Positions 7,300-16,503 of a stretch of DNA of 37,459 nucleotides are shown here, one piece after another. How positions within the stretch are numbered: the first letter of the stretch is position 1; each line of letters starts with the position of its first letter. Made by a program: the position numbers and the translations under genes. This stretch comes from an uncultured Bacteroidales bacterium (GTDB taxonomy: Bacteria; Bacteroidota; Bacteroidia; Bacteroidales; GWA2-32-17): the NCBI GenBank assembly GCA_937960415.1, contig CALGPK010000093.1, positions 1-37,459 on the forward strand, in the 5' to 3' direction. Below the pieces are notes generated by a model, which saw only the letters and a program-made list of their open reading frames with translations, had not been told where the DNA came from and ran no database searches.

Positions 7300-9348
7300 A
7301 TGTACTTTCTTTATCCTTGGGTTTTGTGGTTTAGTTTTCTTATCGCTATACCCATTATTATACATTTGTTTTATTTCCGGCGATACAAAACAGTATATTT
7401 TAGTCGTAACGATTTATTAGAAAACGTTATCAAACAATCTCGTTCGCAACAAAAGCTTCGAAATCTGATTGTTTTACTACTTCGTATCTTATTTGTGCTG
7501 GCATTGGTATTTGCTTTTGCACAGCCGTATCAAAAAAGAACAAACGATGCATTCATCGAACAAACAGATGCCTATGTATTATATATTGACAATTCGTTTA
7601 GCATGAATGACGAAGGGGAGCAAGGTGTATCATTATTGGAAGAAGCAAAAAGCAAAGCTATTACTTTAGTTCAATCGTTACCCAAAAACGTAAAATATTT
7701 TTTACTTACCAACAATTCGAATTATTCGGTCGATAAATTATTCTCTTCGGACGAAGTTCAGAAAAAAATCAGCGAAATATCGGTTGTTTCTTCATCGCTA
7801 CGATGGAGCGAAGTGTTGAAACGCTTACAAGAAGCTGTCGAAACTCGGATGATGAGTCGTACCATACCGGTTGCATGGTTTAGCGATGGACAAAAATATG
7901 CAGTAGATTATCCTGCCTGGCAAAACGATAGTATCCCGTTGTCGTTGTTTTACATGTCTCATGCAAAGAACAACAACATCTCAATTGACAGCGTGTGGTT
8001 CGAAAAACCACAACACCTAATCTATCAACGAGAGCAATTATGGACAACACTTACTAATCATGGCCATGACGATGTAGCCGCTTTGCCTGTCAAACTTTAT
8101 ATTAATGATACCTTAAAAGCAACTGCAACAATAAATTTGGCATCTAAGGCTACGGAAAAAGTTGTATTCGATTTTGTCAATATGCGGGCAGGTTGGCATA
8201 ACGGTCGTGTCGAAATAGCCGATTTTCCTATATCGTTCGATAATACGTATTATTTCAGCTTTAATGTATTTAGCGGCATAAAGGTTGCTGTAATTAGCGA
8301 CCAAACCTCGTCGCACTTGCAAGCATTTTTCAAATCGGACAGTTTATTTAATTCTGTTTTTCTGTCGTGGAATGCAGCTTCGTCAAAGACTTTATCCGAT
8401 AAGCAGGTTATTATTTTATATCATGTAAACAACATATCTACGGGGTTATGGTCAGAGTTGCTCGAAATGGTCAAAAAAGGCAAGGTAATTATCATAATTC
8501 CTTCGGCAAACTTGCAAATAGCTGAAATGAATACATTGCTTCAAAAAATTGGAATAATTTACATGCCCAAAGACACAACTCGTCTTAATTTGGCCATAAA
8601 TTCTATTGATCAGGAGTTTTTTAAAGGCTTATTTGTAAAGAAAGAAGAACGATTAGCAATGCCATGGGTAAATTTAAAATACCCCATACAATTGCAAAAT
8701 AATGTGATATCGGATGTTATACTTTCCTTCGAAAATGGACAGAATGCATTAGTACATCTTAAATACGAAAAAGGCAACATTTTTTGTTTTGCACATCCAA
8801 TGTTATCTCAAAATACTAATTTACAAGTTCATCCGCTTTTTGTAGCATTGTTTCATCGGATGATGGAAAAAAGCCTGCAAACAACAGCGTTGTATTATAC
8901 CCTGCATCCACAGCTATCGATCTCTATTCCGGTAGATACCGTTTTAATGGACAAACCTGTTGAACTGCAAAACATAAATACATTATCAACCCAAATTCCT
9001 ATGCAACAATATCGTTACAACGAACTAAACATAAGTCCCAATGTCAACGAAATGGAAGCTGGCATTTATTGGATTATCCAAAATAATAAGGAAATTCATC
9101 GTCTGGCTCTGAATTATTCGCGAAAAGAGTCGGAAATGAATTTTTATACAGCCGAACAATTATCCGATTTTTTCAAGCAAAAAGGATATAAAGTTAATCT
9201 CTACACCGTGCAAGATTTAGATTTGCTAAAATATACCATAAGCAACGAACAAAGAGGAAAGGAGTGGTGGAAATGGTTGCTTGGATTGGCGTTCATATTT
9301 TTATTGTCCGAAATGTTGATCATACGCTTTTGGAAAGTGGTTAAATAA
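7300..9348 (+). CDS. BatA-type membrane protein with VWA-like domain
   Basis: This 682-residue inner-membrane protein begins with the BatA N-terminal motif: MYFLYPWVLWFSFLIAIPII, then HLFYFRRYKTVYFS. A second membrane helix follows at about 55-74 (LIVLLLRILFVLALVFAFAQP). A von Willebrand A-like domain begins at residue 93 with the metal-site motif DNSFS (97-101). The middle (about 230-560) is a long periplasmic region of beta-rich character. A third helix at about 660-678 ends the protein (WWKWLLGLAFIFLLSEML). Such proteins occur in Bacteroidota near bat/aerotolerance genes or alone, and their role in envelope stress or complex assembly is not settled. No MoxR ATPase or other bat gene lies beside it here. 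The start has a nearly leaderless transcript from the promoter at 7257-7289. Confidence 0.87.
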   Translation: MYFLYPWVLWFSFLIAIPIIIHLFYFRRYKTVYFSRNDLLENVIKQSRSQQKLRNLIVLLLRILFVLALVFAFAQPYQKRTNDAFIEQTDAYVLYIDNSFSMNDEGEQGVSLLEEAKSKAITLVQSLPKNVKYFLLTNNSNYSVDKLFSSDEVQKKISEISVVSSSLRWSEVLKRLQEAVETRMMSRTIPVAWFSDGQKYAVDYPAWQNDSIPLSLFYMSHAKNNNISIDSVWFEKPQHLIYQREQLWTTLTNHGHDDVAALPVKLYINDTLKATATINLASKATEKVVFDFVNMRAGWHNGRVEIADFPISFDNTYYFSFNVFSGIKVAVISDQTSSHLQAFFKSDSLFNSVFLSWNAASSKTLSDKQVIILYHVNNISTGLWSELLEMVKKGKVIIIIPSANLQIAEMNTLLQKIGIIYMPKDTTRLNLAINSIDQEFFKGLFVKKEERLAMPWVNLKYPIQLQNNVISDVILSFENGQNALVHLKYEKGNIFCFAHPMLSQNTNLQVHPLFVALFHRMMEKSLQTTALYYTLHPQLSISIPVDTVLMDKPVELQNINTLSTQIPMQQYRYNELNISPNVNEMEAGIYWIIQNNKEIHRLALNYSRKESEMNFYTAEQLSDFFKQKGYKVNLYTVQDLDLLKYTISNEQRGKEWWKWLLGLAFIFLLSEMLIIRFWKVVK

Positions 9349-9375
9349 CCATTATGAAATTTAAAAACTATTTAA

Positions 9376-9383
9376 CATATTTG
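9376..9383 (+). promoter_or_regulatory. possible -7 element of ornithine aminotransferase gene
   Basis: CATATTTG differs from TANNTTTG only at the first base. No clear -33 box is present. It lies 25 bases before the ATG at 9408 and 88 before the preferred ATG at 9471. Confidence 0.35.
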
Positions 9384-9470
9384 CAAAAATCAAAAAGATA
9401 GTGTTTTATGACAACAACAGTAAAATCGAAAAGCAAATCATGCAGAACAAATGAACAAAAAGGTAAAAAA

Positions 9471-10694
9471 ATGACATCTCAGGATTATATTCAACGTGAA
9501 AACACATACGGTGCTCACAACTATCATCCATTACCGGTAGTACTCGAGCGTGGCGAGGGTGTTTTTTTATGGGATGTAGAAGGTAAGCGTTATTACGATT
9601 TTCTGTCGGCATATAGTGCTGTTAATCAGGGACATTGTCATCCAAAGATTGTCGATGCAATGATCGATCAGGCAAAAAAACTAACACTTACCTCTCGTGC
9701 TTTTTACAACAATTTGCTAGGTGAATTTGAAGAATATATAACCAAAATGTTTGGTTACGACAAGGTATTGCCCATGAATACGGGTGCAGAGGGTGTCGAA
9801 ACGGCAGTTAAATTGTGCCGCAAATGGGGTTATACTGTAAAGGGTGTTAAAGAAAATGAGGGTAAAATTATTGTTTGTCGCAACAATTTTCATGGTCGTA
9901 CCTTACTGGCAGTTTCTATATCAACCGATCCAGAATCGTATGGTCAATATGGTCCGTATGTGCCGGGATTTATTCGTGTACCGTACAATGATATTGAAAC
10001 ATTTGAAAATGTAATTAAGTCCGATCCGAATATCATAGGCTTTTTGGTAGAACCTATTCAGGGCGAAGCTGGCGTAGTTGTTCCGGATGATCAATATTTA
10101 ATTGAAGCATACAAACTTTGTAAAAAACATAATGTGCTGTTTATTGCCGATGAAGTACAAACCGGCATTGCGCGTACAGGTAAAATGCTTGCCTGCGATC
10201 ATCTGAAAATACGCCCCGATATTGTTATTTTGGGCAAAGCACTATCGGGTGGCATGTATCCTATTTCGGCTGTTTTAGCCGACAATGAAATAATGCTAAC
10301 TATAAAACCCGGACAACATGGTTCAACATTTGGAGGCAATCCGTTAGCAGCTCGCATAGCTATTGCTGCTCTTGAAGTAGTAAAAGAAGAAAAACTTGCC
10401 GAAAATGCCGAAAAAATGGGCAAACTATTTCGCGACGAACTGGCAAAAATAAAATCGCCCCTCATTGAAACCATTCGAGGAAAAGGGTTATTAAATGCCG
10501 TAGTCATAAAACCCACCAATGGAAAAGAAGCATGGGATGTTTGTCTGGCAATGAAAGAAAACGGATTGCTTGCTAAACCAACGCATCAGCACATTATTCG
10601 TTTTGCACCGCCATTAATCATTAATAAGGATCAAATACTCGAAGCAGTCAAAATTATCGAAAAAAGTATTAAGCAGGTAGAAAAGCTCAAGTAG
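9471..10694 (+). CDS. rocD: ornithine--oxo-acid aminotransferase
   Basis: This is a PLP-dependent class III aminotransferase that converts ornithine and 2-oxoglutarate to glutamate semialdehyde and glutamate, linking arginine and proline metabolism. Motifs include [20 protein letters not shown] near the N-terminus, [50 protein letters not shown], the PLP-binding [11 protein letters not shown], the Schiff-base lysine in [15 protein letters not shown] and [15 protein letters not shown]. From the ATG at 9471 it has 407 residues, the usual family length, and is preceded by AAAAGGTAAAAAA. An in-frame ATG at 9408 would add 21 Lys/Ser/Thr-rich residues ([11 protein letters not shown]...) without family support. 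It stands alone and no other arginine-pathway gene is nearby. Confidence 0.93.
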   Translation: MTSQDYIQRENTYGAHNYHPLPVVLERGEGVFLWDVEGKRYYDFLSAYSAVNQGHCHPKIVDAMIDQAKKLTLTSRAFYNNLLGEFEEYITKMFGYDKVLPMNTGAEGVETAVKLCRKWGYTVKGVKENEGKIIVCRNNFHGRTLLAVSISTDPESYGQYGPYVPGFIRVPYNDIETFENVIKSDPNIIGFLVEPIQGEAGVVVPDDQYLIEAYKLCKKHNVLFIADEVQTGIARTGKMLACDHLKIRPDIVILGKALSGGMYPISAVLADNEIMLTIKPGQHGSTFGGNPLAARIAIAALEVVKEEKLAENAEKMGKLFRDELAKIKSPLIETIRGKGLLNAVVIKPTNGKEAWDVCLAMKENGLLAKPTHQHIIRFAPPLIINKDQILEAVKIIEKSIKQVEKLK

Positions 10695-10715
10695 TTGTTT
10701 AAGACTCGCCCTTTG

Positions 10716-10742
10716 CTCCCTCTCCTTGCGAAGGAGAGGGAG
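10716..10742. repeat. perfect intergenic hairpin CTCCCTCTCCTT / AAGGAGAGGGAG
   Basis: A 12-bp perfect inverted repeat surrounds a GCG loop, 21 bases after the rocD stop. It lacks a T-run, so a plain intrinsic terminator is doubtful. The CCCTCTCCTT...AAGGAGAGGG core looks like a widespread dispersed intergenic palindrome. It may still protect or end the rocD mRNA. Confidence 0.6.
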
Positions 10743-11092
10743 GATTAAAGCAAGGTAGCTCAAGGTTGCAAAGCCAGCTTTAACAGATCTGTGTTCGTTG
10801 TCAAACCTCTTTGAACTTTGTGTTTAAAAACTAAATCTACGGCTTTATTGATAGAAGGAGTATGTTTCTGATGGACTTAACATGCGAATAGATGGTGGGG
10901 AATTTACTTTGCTCTTCGAATTGTTTCGGAGTTCTCGAAAATACCAGTAAAAAATAAGGAATAGCGTCTGTACTGAATGATGTAAATCCTTGTAAAGGAC
11001 ATTTGAAACTAGTTTTGTTAAATTTACCATAAGTAAGTTGTTGAAATCAACGCAATCATAATTGCATAAATAATCATTTATAGTACATCTAT
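10743..11092. other. intergenic stretch without a supported gene
   Basis: Only a 61-codon minus-strand frame (10845-11030) is open, and its product has no recognisable pattern or start context. Codon use there is unlike the neighbours. I see no repeat copy, RNA fold or operator that stands out. Confidence 0.4.
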
Positions 11093-11122
11093 TTTGTTTT
11101 TAGCGAAATTGACTTATTTTTG
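11093..11122 (+). promoter_or_regulatory. promoter of the SpoIIE phosphatase/radical SAM unit
   Basis: TTTG at 11093-11096, an 18-base spacer and TATTTTTG at 11115-11122 fit the Bacteroidota consensus. The leader to the ATG at 11143 is about 15 bases. Confidence 0.55.
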
Positions 11123-11142
11123 TTAAAAAATTACCTCTTTTT

Positions 11143-12552
11143 ATGTGGAAAAAATGGCTTTCTATTGATTTTGTTGATGAGAACAAATTTCGTCTTTTTC
11201 TTACAAAAATATTTATGATGATTGGCATAGTTGCCTTAACTTACTTTAGTTTGAGAGGTTTTATCGTGCTCAATTATACGTTGGCTTATGCCTTGTTGTT
11301 TTTTGAGGTTTTACTTATCTTGTGTTTCATATATATTCAAATTTATCAGAACCATGTTTTTGCAGGTCATTCTGTTTCTACGCTCATGTTATTACTTACA
11401 ATTTTTTTAATTTACACTGGGGGCGAGAACTTAACCGGTCCGCTATGGGCATACACGGTACCTGTTGTTTCGTTTGCTACAACAGGCAAAAGAGTTGGAC
11501 TAATTCATACTTCTATTCTCTTTTTGTTTATGACTGTAGCTTTTGTTTTATTGCCGCAGTATTTTCCACCCTACAATTTTGTTTTTAAATTGCGATTGTA
11601 CATCAGTTTACTTGTCAATACCCTTTTGTTGTTTTTCTTTGAACATTCCCGAAGTGCAATATACAGAAACATGGTACGTTCGCAGGACGAAAAAATAAGA
11701 TTGATTGATACTATTAAAAATCAAAATGATGAATTGCAAGAACAAAAACAATCGTTACAAATGTTAAATTACGAAATTGAACAAAAAAATATTTTTATTA
11801 CCGATAGCATTAAATATGCTCAACGAATTCAAACCTCGGTTATGCCACTCGAAGAAAGTTTTCGGTCAATATTTGACCAATATTTTATACTGAATTACCC
11901 TAAAAATATTATTTCGGGCGACTTTTATTATCTTCATCAAAACAACAACTTTATCACATTTGCTCTCGGCGACTGTTCAGGTCATGGTGTTCCGGGAGCC
12001 TACTTAAGTCTCATTTCGCTGGTTTTTCTTGACCAAATACATAAAATAAACCCTAAACTAGATATAACCGAAAAACTAAATTGGATAGAAAGTCAAATTT
12101 TGCAATTGCTAAAAATAGAACAATCTGAATTTAATAACGATAGTATAGATATTTCGCTGTGTCAAATTCATCCGGATGAAAAAATTTTACGGATTTCTTT
12201 AGTTAATCAGGATATGATTTTACAATTAGATAATGGTGAAATTCAAACAATATATGGTCAACCATTCTCGTTGTGCGATAGACAAGCAAACGAACTTTTT
12301 ACGGTACAACAATTTTCGTTTAAACACGAATTTAAATTAGTTTTATTTACCGATGGCTTTGCCGATCAGTTGAATCAACAATCGAGGAAATTTTCGAAAA
12401 AGCGATTTTATAAATTGATAGAACAAAATATTCATCATAATTTTGAACAATTAAAAAACACCCTGGTTAATGAACACAAAAACTGGAAAGGCAATACCAA
12501 ACAAACCGACGATATTTGTATTATTGGACTACATTACAGCTTACCGGTATAG
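11143..12552 (+). CDS. membrane-anchored SpoIIE-type PP2C serine/threonine phosphatase
   Basis: This is a 469-residue signalling phosphatase. Residues 20-170 form about six membrane helices of a sensory module. Residues 178-215 are a predicted coiled coil (SQDEKIRLIDTIKNQNDELQ onward). Then comes the linker IFITDSIKYAQRIQTSVMP, a hallmark just before SpoIIE domains in Bacteroidota. The catalytic domain at 235-469 has the metal-binding acidic motifs SGDFYYL (Asp260), GDCSGHGVPGAYLS (Asp277), LFTDGFADQ (Asp404) and QTDDICI (Asp456/457), so it should be active. Family members dephosphorylate anti-sigma-antagonist or SiaC-like partners. A SiaB/SiaC-like pair lies at 17297-18249. The radical SAM gene starts 15 bases downstream and is probably cotranscribed. 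Confidence 0.9.
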   Translation: MWKKWLSIDFVDENKFRLFLTKIFMMIGIVALTYFSLRGFIVLNYTLAYALLFFEVLLILCFIYIQIYQNHVFAGHSVSTLMLLLTIFLIYTGGENLTGPLWAYTVPVVSFATTGKRVGLIHTSILFLFMTVAFVLLPQYFPPYNFVFKLRLYISLLVNTLLLFFFEHSRSAIYRNMVRSQDEKIRLIDTIKNQNDELQEQKQSLQMLNYEIEQKNIFITDSIKYAQRIQTSVMPLEESFRSIFDQYFILNYPKNIISGDFYYLHQNNNFITFALGDCSGHGVPGAYLSLISLVFLDQIHKINPKLDITEKLNWIESQILQLLKIEQSEFNNDSIDISLCQIHPDEKILRISLVNQDMILQLDNGEIQTIYGQPFSLCDRQANELFTVQQFSFKHEFKLVLFTDGFADQLNQQSRKFSKKRFYKLIEQNIHHNFEQLKNTLVNEHKNWKGNTKQTDDICIIGLHYSLPV

Positions 12553-12567
12553 TAATATTAGCAATGT

Positions 12568-13677
12568 ATGTTTCATACCTTATATTTAGAACTCACGCGT
12601 CGTTGTAATTTTAGCTGTCCATACTGTTCTAGTGGATCGAACAAGAAAGAATTGTGGGAAAATGAACGAAGCAAACAAGAAATTATTACGCATATCTTAC
12701 TTCCAGCAAAAGAAGTAGGCACAACATTTATTGATTTTTCGGGCGGAGAACCATTTTTGTATCCGGAATTTTTAGAGTTGCTCGATATAACACATCAAAT
12801 GGGCTTTAAAATAGGAATTTCTACAAATGGCTCGTTATTAACAGAAGATAGAATTACACAAATCAAAAAACTACTTGGCAATAATTTGCTTATTTCGCTT
12901 GGCATCAATTCGTTTGACGATAAAAATGCAGAAACACGTTGTCGCGAAACAGAATTTTTTCTTAATAAGCTCGAACTTTTGCTTTCGCACGGTATAAATG
13001 TTAACATTTCTATTACCATGGGAAAGTTTAATTGTCAAACCTTTGCTCAAAGTCTTCAAAACATTAGAAAAATGAGTTTACCTTTTAACCGAATTCCCTA
13101 TTCTCCACGCAATTCCAAAGAAAAATTGCTTATGTTCGATAAGCAAATATTAAAAAAATACTTACATCCTGCTTTAATGCAAAGTTATCATGGTTTTGTA
13201 AGTTTTGTACCATTTTTTTTACATCCTGCCGATTACGAATCTATAACAGGTATAAAAGCTTGCTCTACTCCAGTGCCTTTATTCCCTTCAATAGGATGTT
13301 GGGTAGGCTCGTTTTATGCTATCAACCCTGCTGGTGAAGTAGCTCCTTGTCCGTTGCTATCGGACAATGTTACAGCTGGAAATGTATATCAAACTCCGTT
13401 GAAAGATATTTTATTTAAGTCTGAATTGATGACCACTATTACTAATCGCTCGAATTTAAAAGGGAAATGTAAAACCTGCAACTATCGATGGACATGCGGA
13501 GGTTGTCGTGTAATGGCATATTATCAATCGAACGACCTGTTTGCCGAAGATCCAACCTGCTTTATCGACGAATTATCGGATGAAGAACTTTTGCAGTTAG
13601 AACAAACTACACGCAAGCATTTTAAAAATTACGTCCGAATGAACGAAATCAATAAAGAACATATTCGTTTATCCTAA
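12568..13677 (+). CDS. radical SAM protein with SPASM-type C-terminal domain
   Basis: This 369-residue enzyme binds the SAM-cleaving [4Fe-4S] cluster through CNFSCPYC near residue 13. It has the SAM-binding FSGGEPFLYPEF (GGE motif) and STNGSLL. The C-terminal part carries a SPASM-like cysteine set (GCWVGS, GEVAPCPLL, GKCKTCNYRWTCGGC, DPTC), which holds extra Fe-S clusters in peptide- and protein-modifying enzymes such as PqqE or anSME. The substrate is unknown. No small precursor-peptide gene is visible beside it, and the 15-base gap to the phosphatase gene upstream is too short for one. Its 3' end overlaps the convergent NeuD-like gene by 9 bases. Cofactor, sugar or lipid modification are alternatives to peptide modification. 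Confidence 0.88.
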   Translation: MFHTLYLELTRRCNFSCPYCSSGSNKKELWENERSKQEIITHILLPAKEVGTTFIDFSGGEPFLYPEFLELLDITHQMGFKIGISTNGSLLTEDRITQIKKLLGNNLLISLGINSFDDKNAETRCRETEFFLNKLELLLSHGINVNISITMGKFNCQTFAQSLQNIRKMSLPFNRIPYSPRNSKEKLLMFDKQILKKYLHPALMQSYHGFVSFVPFFLHPADYESITGIKACSTPVPLFPSIGCWVGSFYAINPAGEVAPCPLLSDNVTAGNVYQTPLKDILFKSELMTTITNRSNLKGKCKTCNYRWTCGGCRVMAYYQSNDLFAEDPTCFIDELSDEELLQLEQTTRKHFKNYVRMNEINKEHIRLS

Positions 13678-14268
13678 ATAGGTTTCGTAATCGGCAACAT
13701 CACGGTTTACTACAACATTTGAGCCGATAAACGCAAATTTACCGATGCTAACATGGGGATGTACCACAGCACCAACACTTACATAAGCATAGCTGTCGAT
13801 AAAGCAAGGTCCAACTATGTTAGCTCCGGGACCAATATTTACAAAATCGCCCAAATGTACACTATGTCCTACAGTACAATTGATATGTATAGCGCAACTT
13901 TTTCCCATTTTCACACCGTGAGAAATGCCAGCAGACGGTTCAATAATACATCCTTCGAAAGGAGCAAAAAAAGGAAAAACATGGGCTTTTTTGGAAATAA
14001 CATTTACAGGTATGCCGCCCCAGTTTAACATTTGTTTGTATTTTTTGGCACGCAAACGTGGGTGACCTATTGCAACCACAAAATGAGGATGCTGTTTAGT
14101 ATAATTTTGTTGTTCTAATTGGTTAGTAATAATTCGATATCGATGATAAAGTATTATATCGGATTTAGAAGGGTTGTCGTCGAAAAATACAATTTCTTCG
14201 TTAAAGCCATCGTCAACAAGTATGGCCATTGTTTCAAGACCTAATGCTCCTGCACCTACAATAATCAT
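13669..14268 (-). CDS. NeuD/PglD-family sugar O/N-acyltransferase
   Basis: The product has 199 residues. A short Rossmann-like N-domain (MIIVGAGALGLE, FFDDNP, FVVAIGHPRLR) is followed by left-handed beta-helix hexapeptide repeats (CIIEPSAGISHGVKMGKSCA, VNIGPGANIVGPCFI, VSVGAVVHPHVSIGKFAFIG). A conserved His in INCTVGHSVHLG is the likely catalytic base. The family acylates amino sugars (PglD, NeuD, PerB-like) using acyl-CoA, in the cytoplasm, for surface glycans. It is the last gene of a three-gene unit, and its start overlaps the stop of the aminotransferase by four bases (ATGA). The acyl donor cannot be told from sequence. Confidence 0.9.
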   Translation of the reverse strand: MIIVGAGALGLETMAILVDDGFNEEIVFFDDNPSKSDIILYHRYRIITNQLEQQNYTKQHPHFVVAIGHPRLRAKKYKQMLNWGGIPVNVISKKAHVFPFFAPFEGCIIEPSAGISHGVKMGKSCAIHINCTVGHSVHLGDFVNIGPGANIVGPCFIDSYAYVSVGAVVHPHVSIGKFAFIGSNVVVNRDVADYETYLG

Positions 14269-15371
14269 GGTTTAAATTGTTTTATAGTATTACATATTGT
14301 TTGTATCTCTTCTTCAGTTAACTCGGGGTATAACGGAAGCGATAAAACATCTCGAGTAAGTTGTTTTGCGTGGTTAATGTTTTCAGCAAAGTATAAGCTA
14401 TGCTGCATAAGCGAATATTCGAACAATAATCGGGGATAGTGAATCATAGTTTGAATACCTTGTTGTTGCAAATGTTCTTTCAGTGAATCGCGATAAGGAC
14501 TTTTAATTACAAACTTGTGAAAAGTTTGCCTGACATTTGTGGACAATAAAGGCAATTCTATAAATGAAACATGTTGTAGTTCATTAACATAAATAGATGC
14601 CAAACGTTGACGTATTTCAACCGTTTGTTCAATATGTTCCAGTTGCCAGTTTATCAATCGTGCTTGAGCTGTTGAAATACGGCTATTAAAACCCAGTTCG
14701 ACAAAGTCGTTATGTTGTTTACCTTGATATCGTATGCGTTTGGCACGAAGGAATATATGGTCGTCGTTTGTAAGAATAGCCCCGCCCGTGCCAAAGGCGT
14801 GAACAATCTTCGATGGGTCGAAGCTAATACAACTCACCTCGCCCCAACTGCCCGATGGACGGTTGTTTATACAACTACCCAATGCTTGTGCTGCATCTTC
14901 GATTAAGTAAATACCTTGTTGTTTGCACCATTGCTCTATTTGGCTGTAATCTTGTGTACTACCAAAAAGAGGAACAATAATCAGTGCTTTTGTTTTTTGA
15001 GTAGTTTTTTGCTTTATCTCGCTGAGCGATAATGAATAATCGTTGTATTGAATATCAAGAAAAATAGGTGTTGCTTCTGTTCGCAAAACAGCAGAAAGTG
15101 TTGCTATAAAAGAGAAACAAGGCAACAATACTTCGTCGCCTTTACCTATACCAAGTGCATGTAAACTGAAATACAGTGCATCGGTACAACTACTTACTGC
15201 AATAGCATATTTTCGGTTGCAAATTTTGGCAATGTTTTGTTCCAATAGTTCTATTTCCCTACTATCCAGAAAAAAACCATTTACCCATGCTTCGTCAATC
15301 AACCGAATAATAACTGATTTGTTAATTTCGTAAAACCGTTTTAAACCATAATATGGAACGGTAAAAGTCAT
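14265..15371 (-). CDS. DegT/DnrJ/EryC1/StrS-family sugar aminotransferase
   Basis: This 368-residue PLP enzyme transfers an amino group to a keto-sugar nucleotide. Family features are VPYYGLKRFYEINKSVI at the start, SSCTDALYFSLHALGIGKGD, PCFSFIATLSAVLRTEATPIF, DAAQALGS, and the PLP lysine in SFDPSKIVHAFGTGGAI. RIRYQGKQHNDFVELGFNSR and IHYPRLL follow. It overlaps both neighbours by ATGA junctions, so it is translationally coupled to the epimerase upstream and the acyltransferase downstream. The expected product is an amino deoxysugar that the acyltransferase then modifies. The ring position (C-3 or C-4) is not decided by the sequence. Confidence 0.92.
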   Translation of the reverse strand: MTFTVPYYGLKRFYEINKSVIIRLIDEAWVNGFFLDSREIELLEQNIAKICNRKYAIAVSSCTDALYFSLHALGIGKGDEVLLPCFSFIATLSAVLRTEATPIFLDIQYNDYSLSLSEIKQKTTQKTKALIIVPLFGSTQDYSQIEQWCKQQGIYLIEDAAQALGSCINNRPSGSWGEVSCISFDPSKIVHAFGTGGAILTNDDHIFLRAKRIRYQGKQHNDFVELGFNSRISTAQARLINWQLEHIEQTVEIRQRLASIYVNELQHVSFIELPLLSTNVRQTFHKFVIKSPYRDSLKEHLQQQGIQTMIHYPRLLFEYSLMQHSLYFAENINHAKQLTRDVLSLPLYPELTEEEIQTICNTIKQFKP

Positions 15372-16360
15372 CGATACTGAGCAATATGTTCGGAAACAAA
15401 GTTACAATATTTCTGCATGCCTAATTCGAGCGGGTGCGTAGGTTCATAATGCAACCATTGACGGGCTTTTTCGATGTTTAAAGATCCTCGATTTGGACGA
15501 TATGGCTTACATTCTTTGTTTTCTATATTAACCGATGGAAACATTTGTAATACAATTTGAGCCAGCTCTACAATTTTTCTGCCCTTACCAAAAGAAAGAT
15601 TAAACACCTGATTATTAGCATGTTCGGAATTTGCAGCCAATAATATGCCATCGGTTAAATCGTCGATGTATGTAAAATCAAGTTGATGCAATCCACCATT
15701 ATCTAATTCAATAGTACCTTTCTCAAACCCTTTGTGCAAAAAAATTTCTGTTACTCGCATATTACAATCGGTAGGACCATAAACAGCCGATGGTCTAATA
15801 ATGGTATAAGGTATCTGATGCTTTTGACAATATTGACGAATAATAATCTCGTTGGCCAATTTAAAGGCTCCGTAGCTATCTATCGGCAAACACTCCTGCT
15901 CTTCGGTAGCTGGAATAATGTTCCCTTCGTCATCGCGTTTAAAATGACCATATACCATTGACGAACTTATGTAAATATATTTTGAGAGCTGAATAGAAGA
16001 ATTTCGAATGGTTTCTAGCAATTGAAATTGAGAATCAAAAATATCTTTTTTAGCAAACCAAGGATTAATATCGGCAAGCAATGCAATAGGCATAGAGGCA
16101 GCGTTAAGTATAATGTCGGGCTTTATGTTAACTAAAATTTGTTTAAAAGAAGTGTCTCTTACATCGCACACATAAAAAGAAATACCAAGACGAGCTAATT
16201 CTTTTTGCCTGTACGTTGTATAATATAGCCACCTGCGATAATTGTTAGGTACGTAGTTTATCAATGCATCTACGGCAGCAACATCAAAAGTAGATTGAAA
16301 CTTACGACACAAATGATATCCGATAAATCCTAACCCACCAATAACGAGGACTTTTTTCAT
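15368..16360 (-). CDS. NAD-dependent epimerase/dehydratase (extended SDR)
   Basis: This 330-residue nucleotide-sugar enzyme has the NAD-binding GGLGFIGYHL at residues 8-17. The catalytic Ser is in YISSSMVYG and the YxxxK is in DSYGAFKLANE. PSAVYGPTD and LDFTYIDDLTDGI are typical of UDP/GDP-sugar epimerases. It is the first gene of the three-gene sugar unit. It is too short and lacks the membrane part of PglF-like 4,6-dehydratases, so the keto-sugar used by the aminotransferase may be made elsewhere. Alternatively, this enzyme may itself be the dehydratase or epimerase. The upstream region has only a near-consensus TAACTTTA. Confidence 0.88.
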   Translation of the reverse strand: MKKVLVIGGLGFIGYHLCRKFQSTFDVAAVDALINYVPNNYRRWLYYTTYRQKELARLGISFYVCDVRDTSFKQILVNIKPDIILNAASMPIALLADINPWFAKKDIFDSQFQLLETIRNSSIQLSKYIYISSSMVYGHFKRDDEGNIIPATEEQECLPIDSYGAFKLANEIIIRQYCQKHQIPYTIIRPSAVYGPTDCNMRVTEIFLHKGFEKGTIELDNGGLHQLDFTYIDDLTDGILLAANSEHANNQVFNLSFGKGRKIVELAQIVLQMFPSVNIENKECKPYRPNRGSLNIEKARQWLHYEPTHPLELGMQKYCNFVSEHIAQYR

Positions 16361-16430
16361 TTTCTCTTGCGAAAAATTTATGTAAAGTTAACAAGTATTT
16401 ATTTTTCCTAAAAAAATAAAAAAGTAAAAG

Positions 16431-16459
16431 TTTGTATAATTAAAAAAATTATATATTTG
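16431..16459 (+). promoter_or_regulatory. promoter of the DUF2795 gene
   Basis: TTTG at 16431-16434, a 17-base spacer (slightly short) and a perfect TATATTTG at 16452-16459. The leader to the ATG at 16504 would be about 40 bases. Confidence 0.55.
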
Positions 16460-16503
16460 CAGGAAGTATTCAAAATTTTAAAAAATCTAAAAATCAGATA
16501 GTT

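Noticed and set aside
10716-10742. CTCCCTCTCCTT hairpin as a standard intrinsic terminator
   Set aside because: The stem is perfect but no T-run follows; it is listed as a dispersed palindrome instead.
10845-11030. Minus-strand 61-codon frame as a small gene
   Set aside because: There is no family pattern, promoter or start context, and composition is like noncoding DNA.
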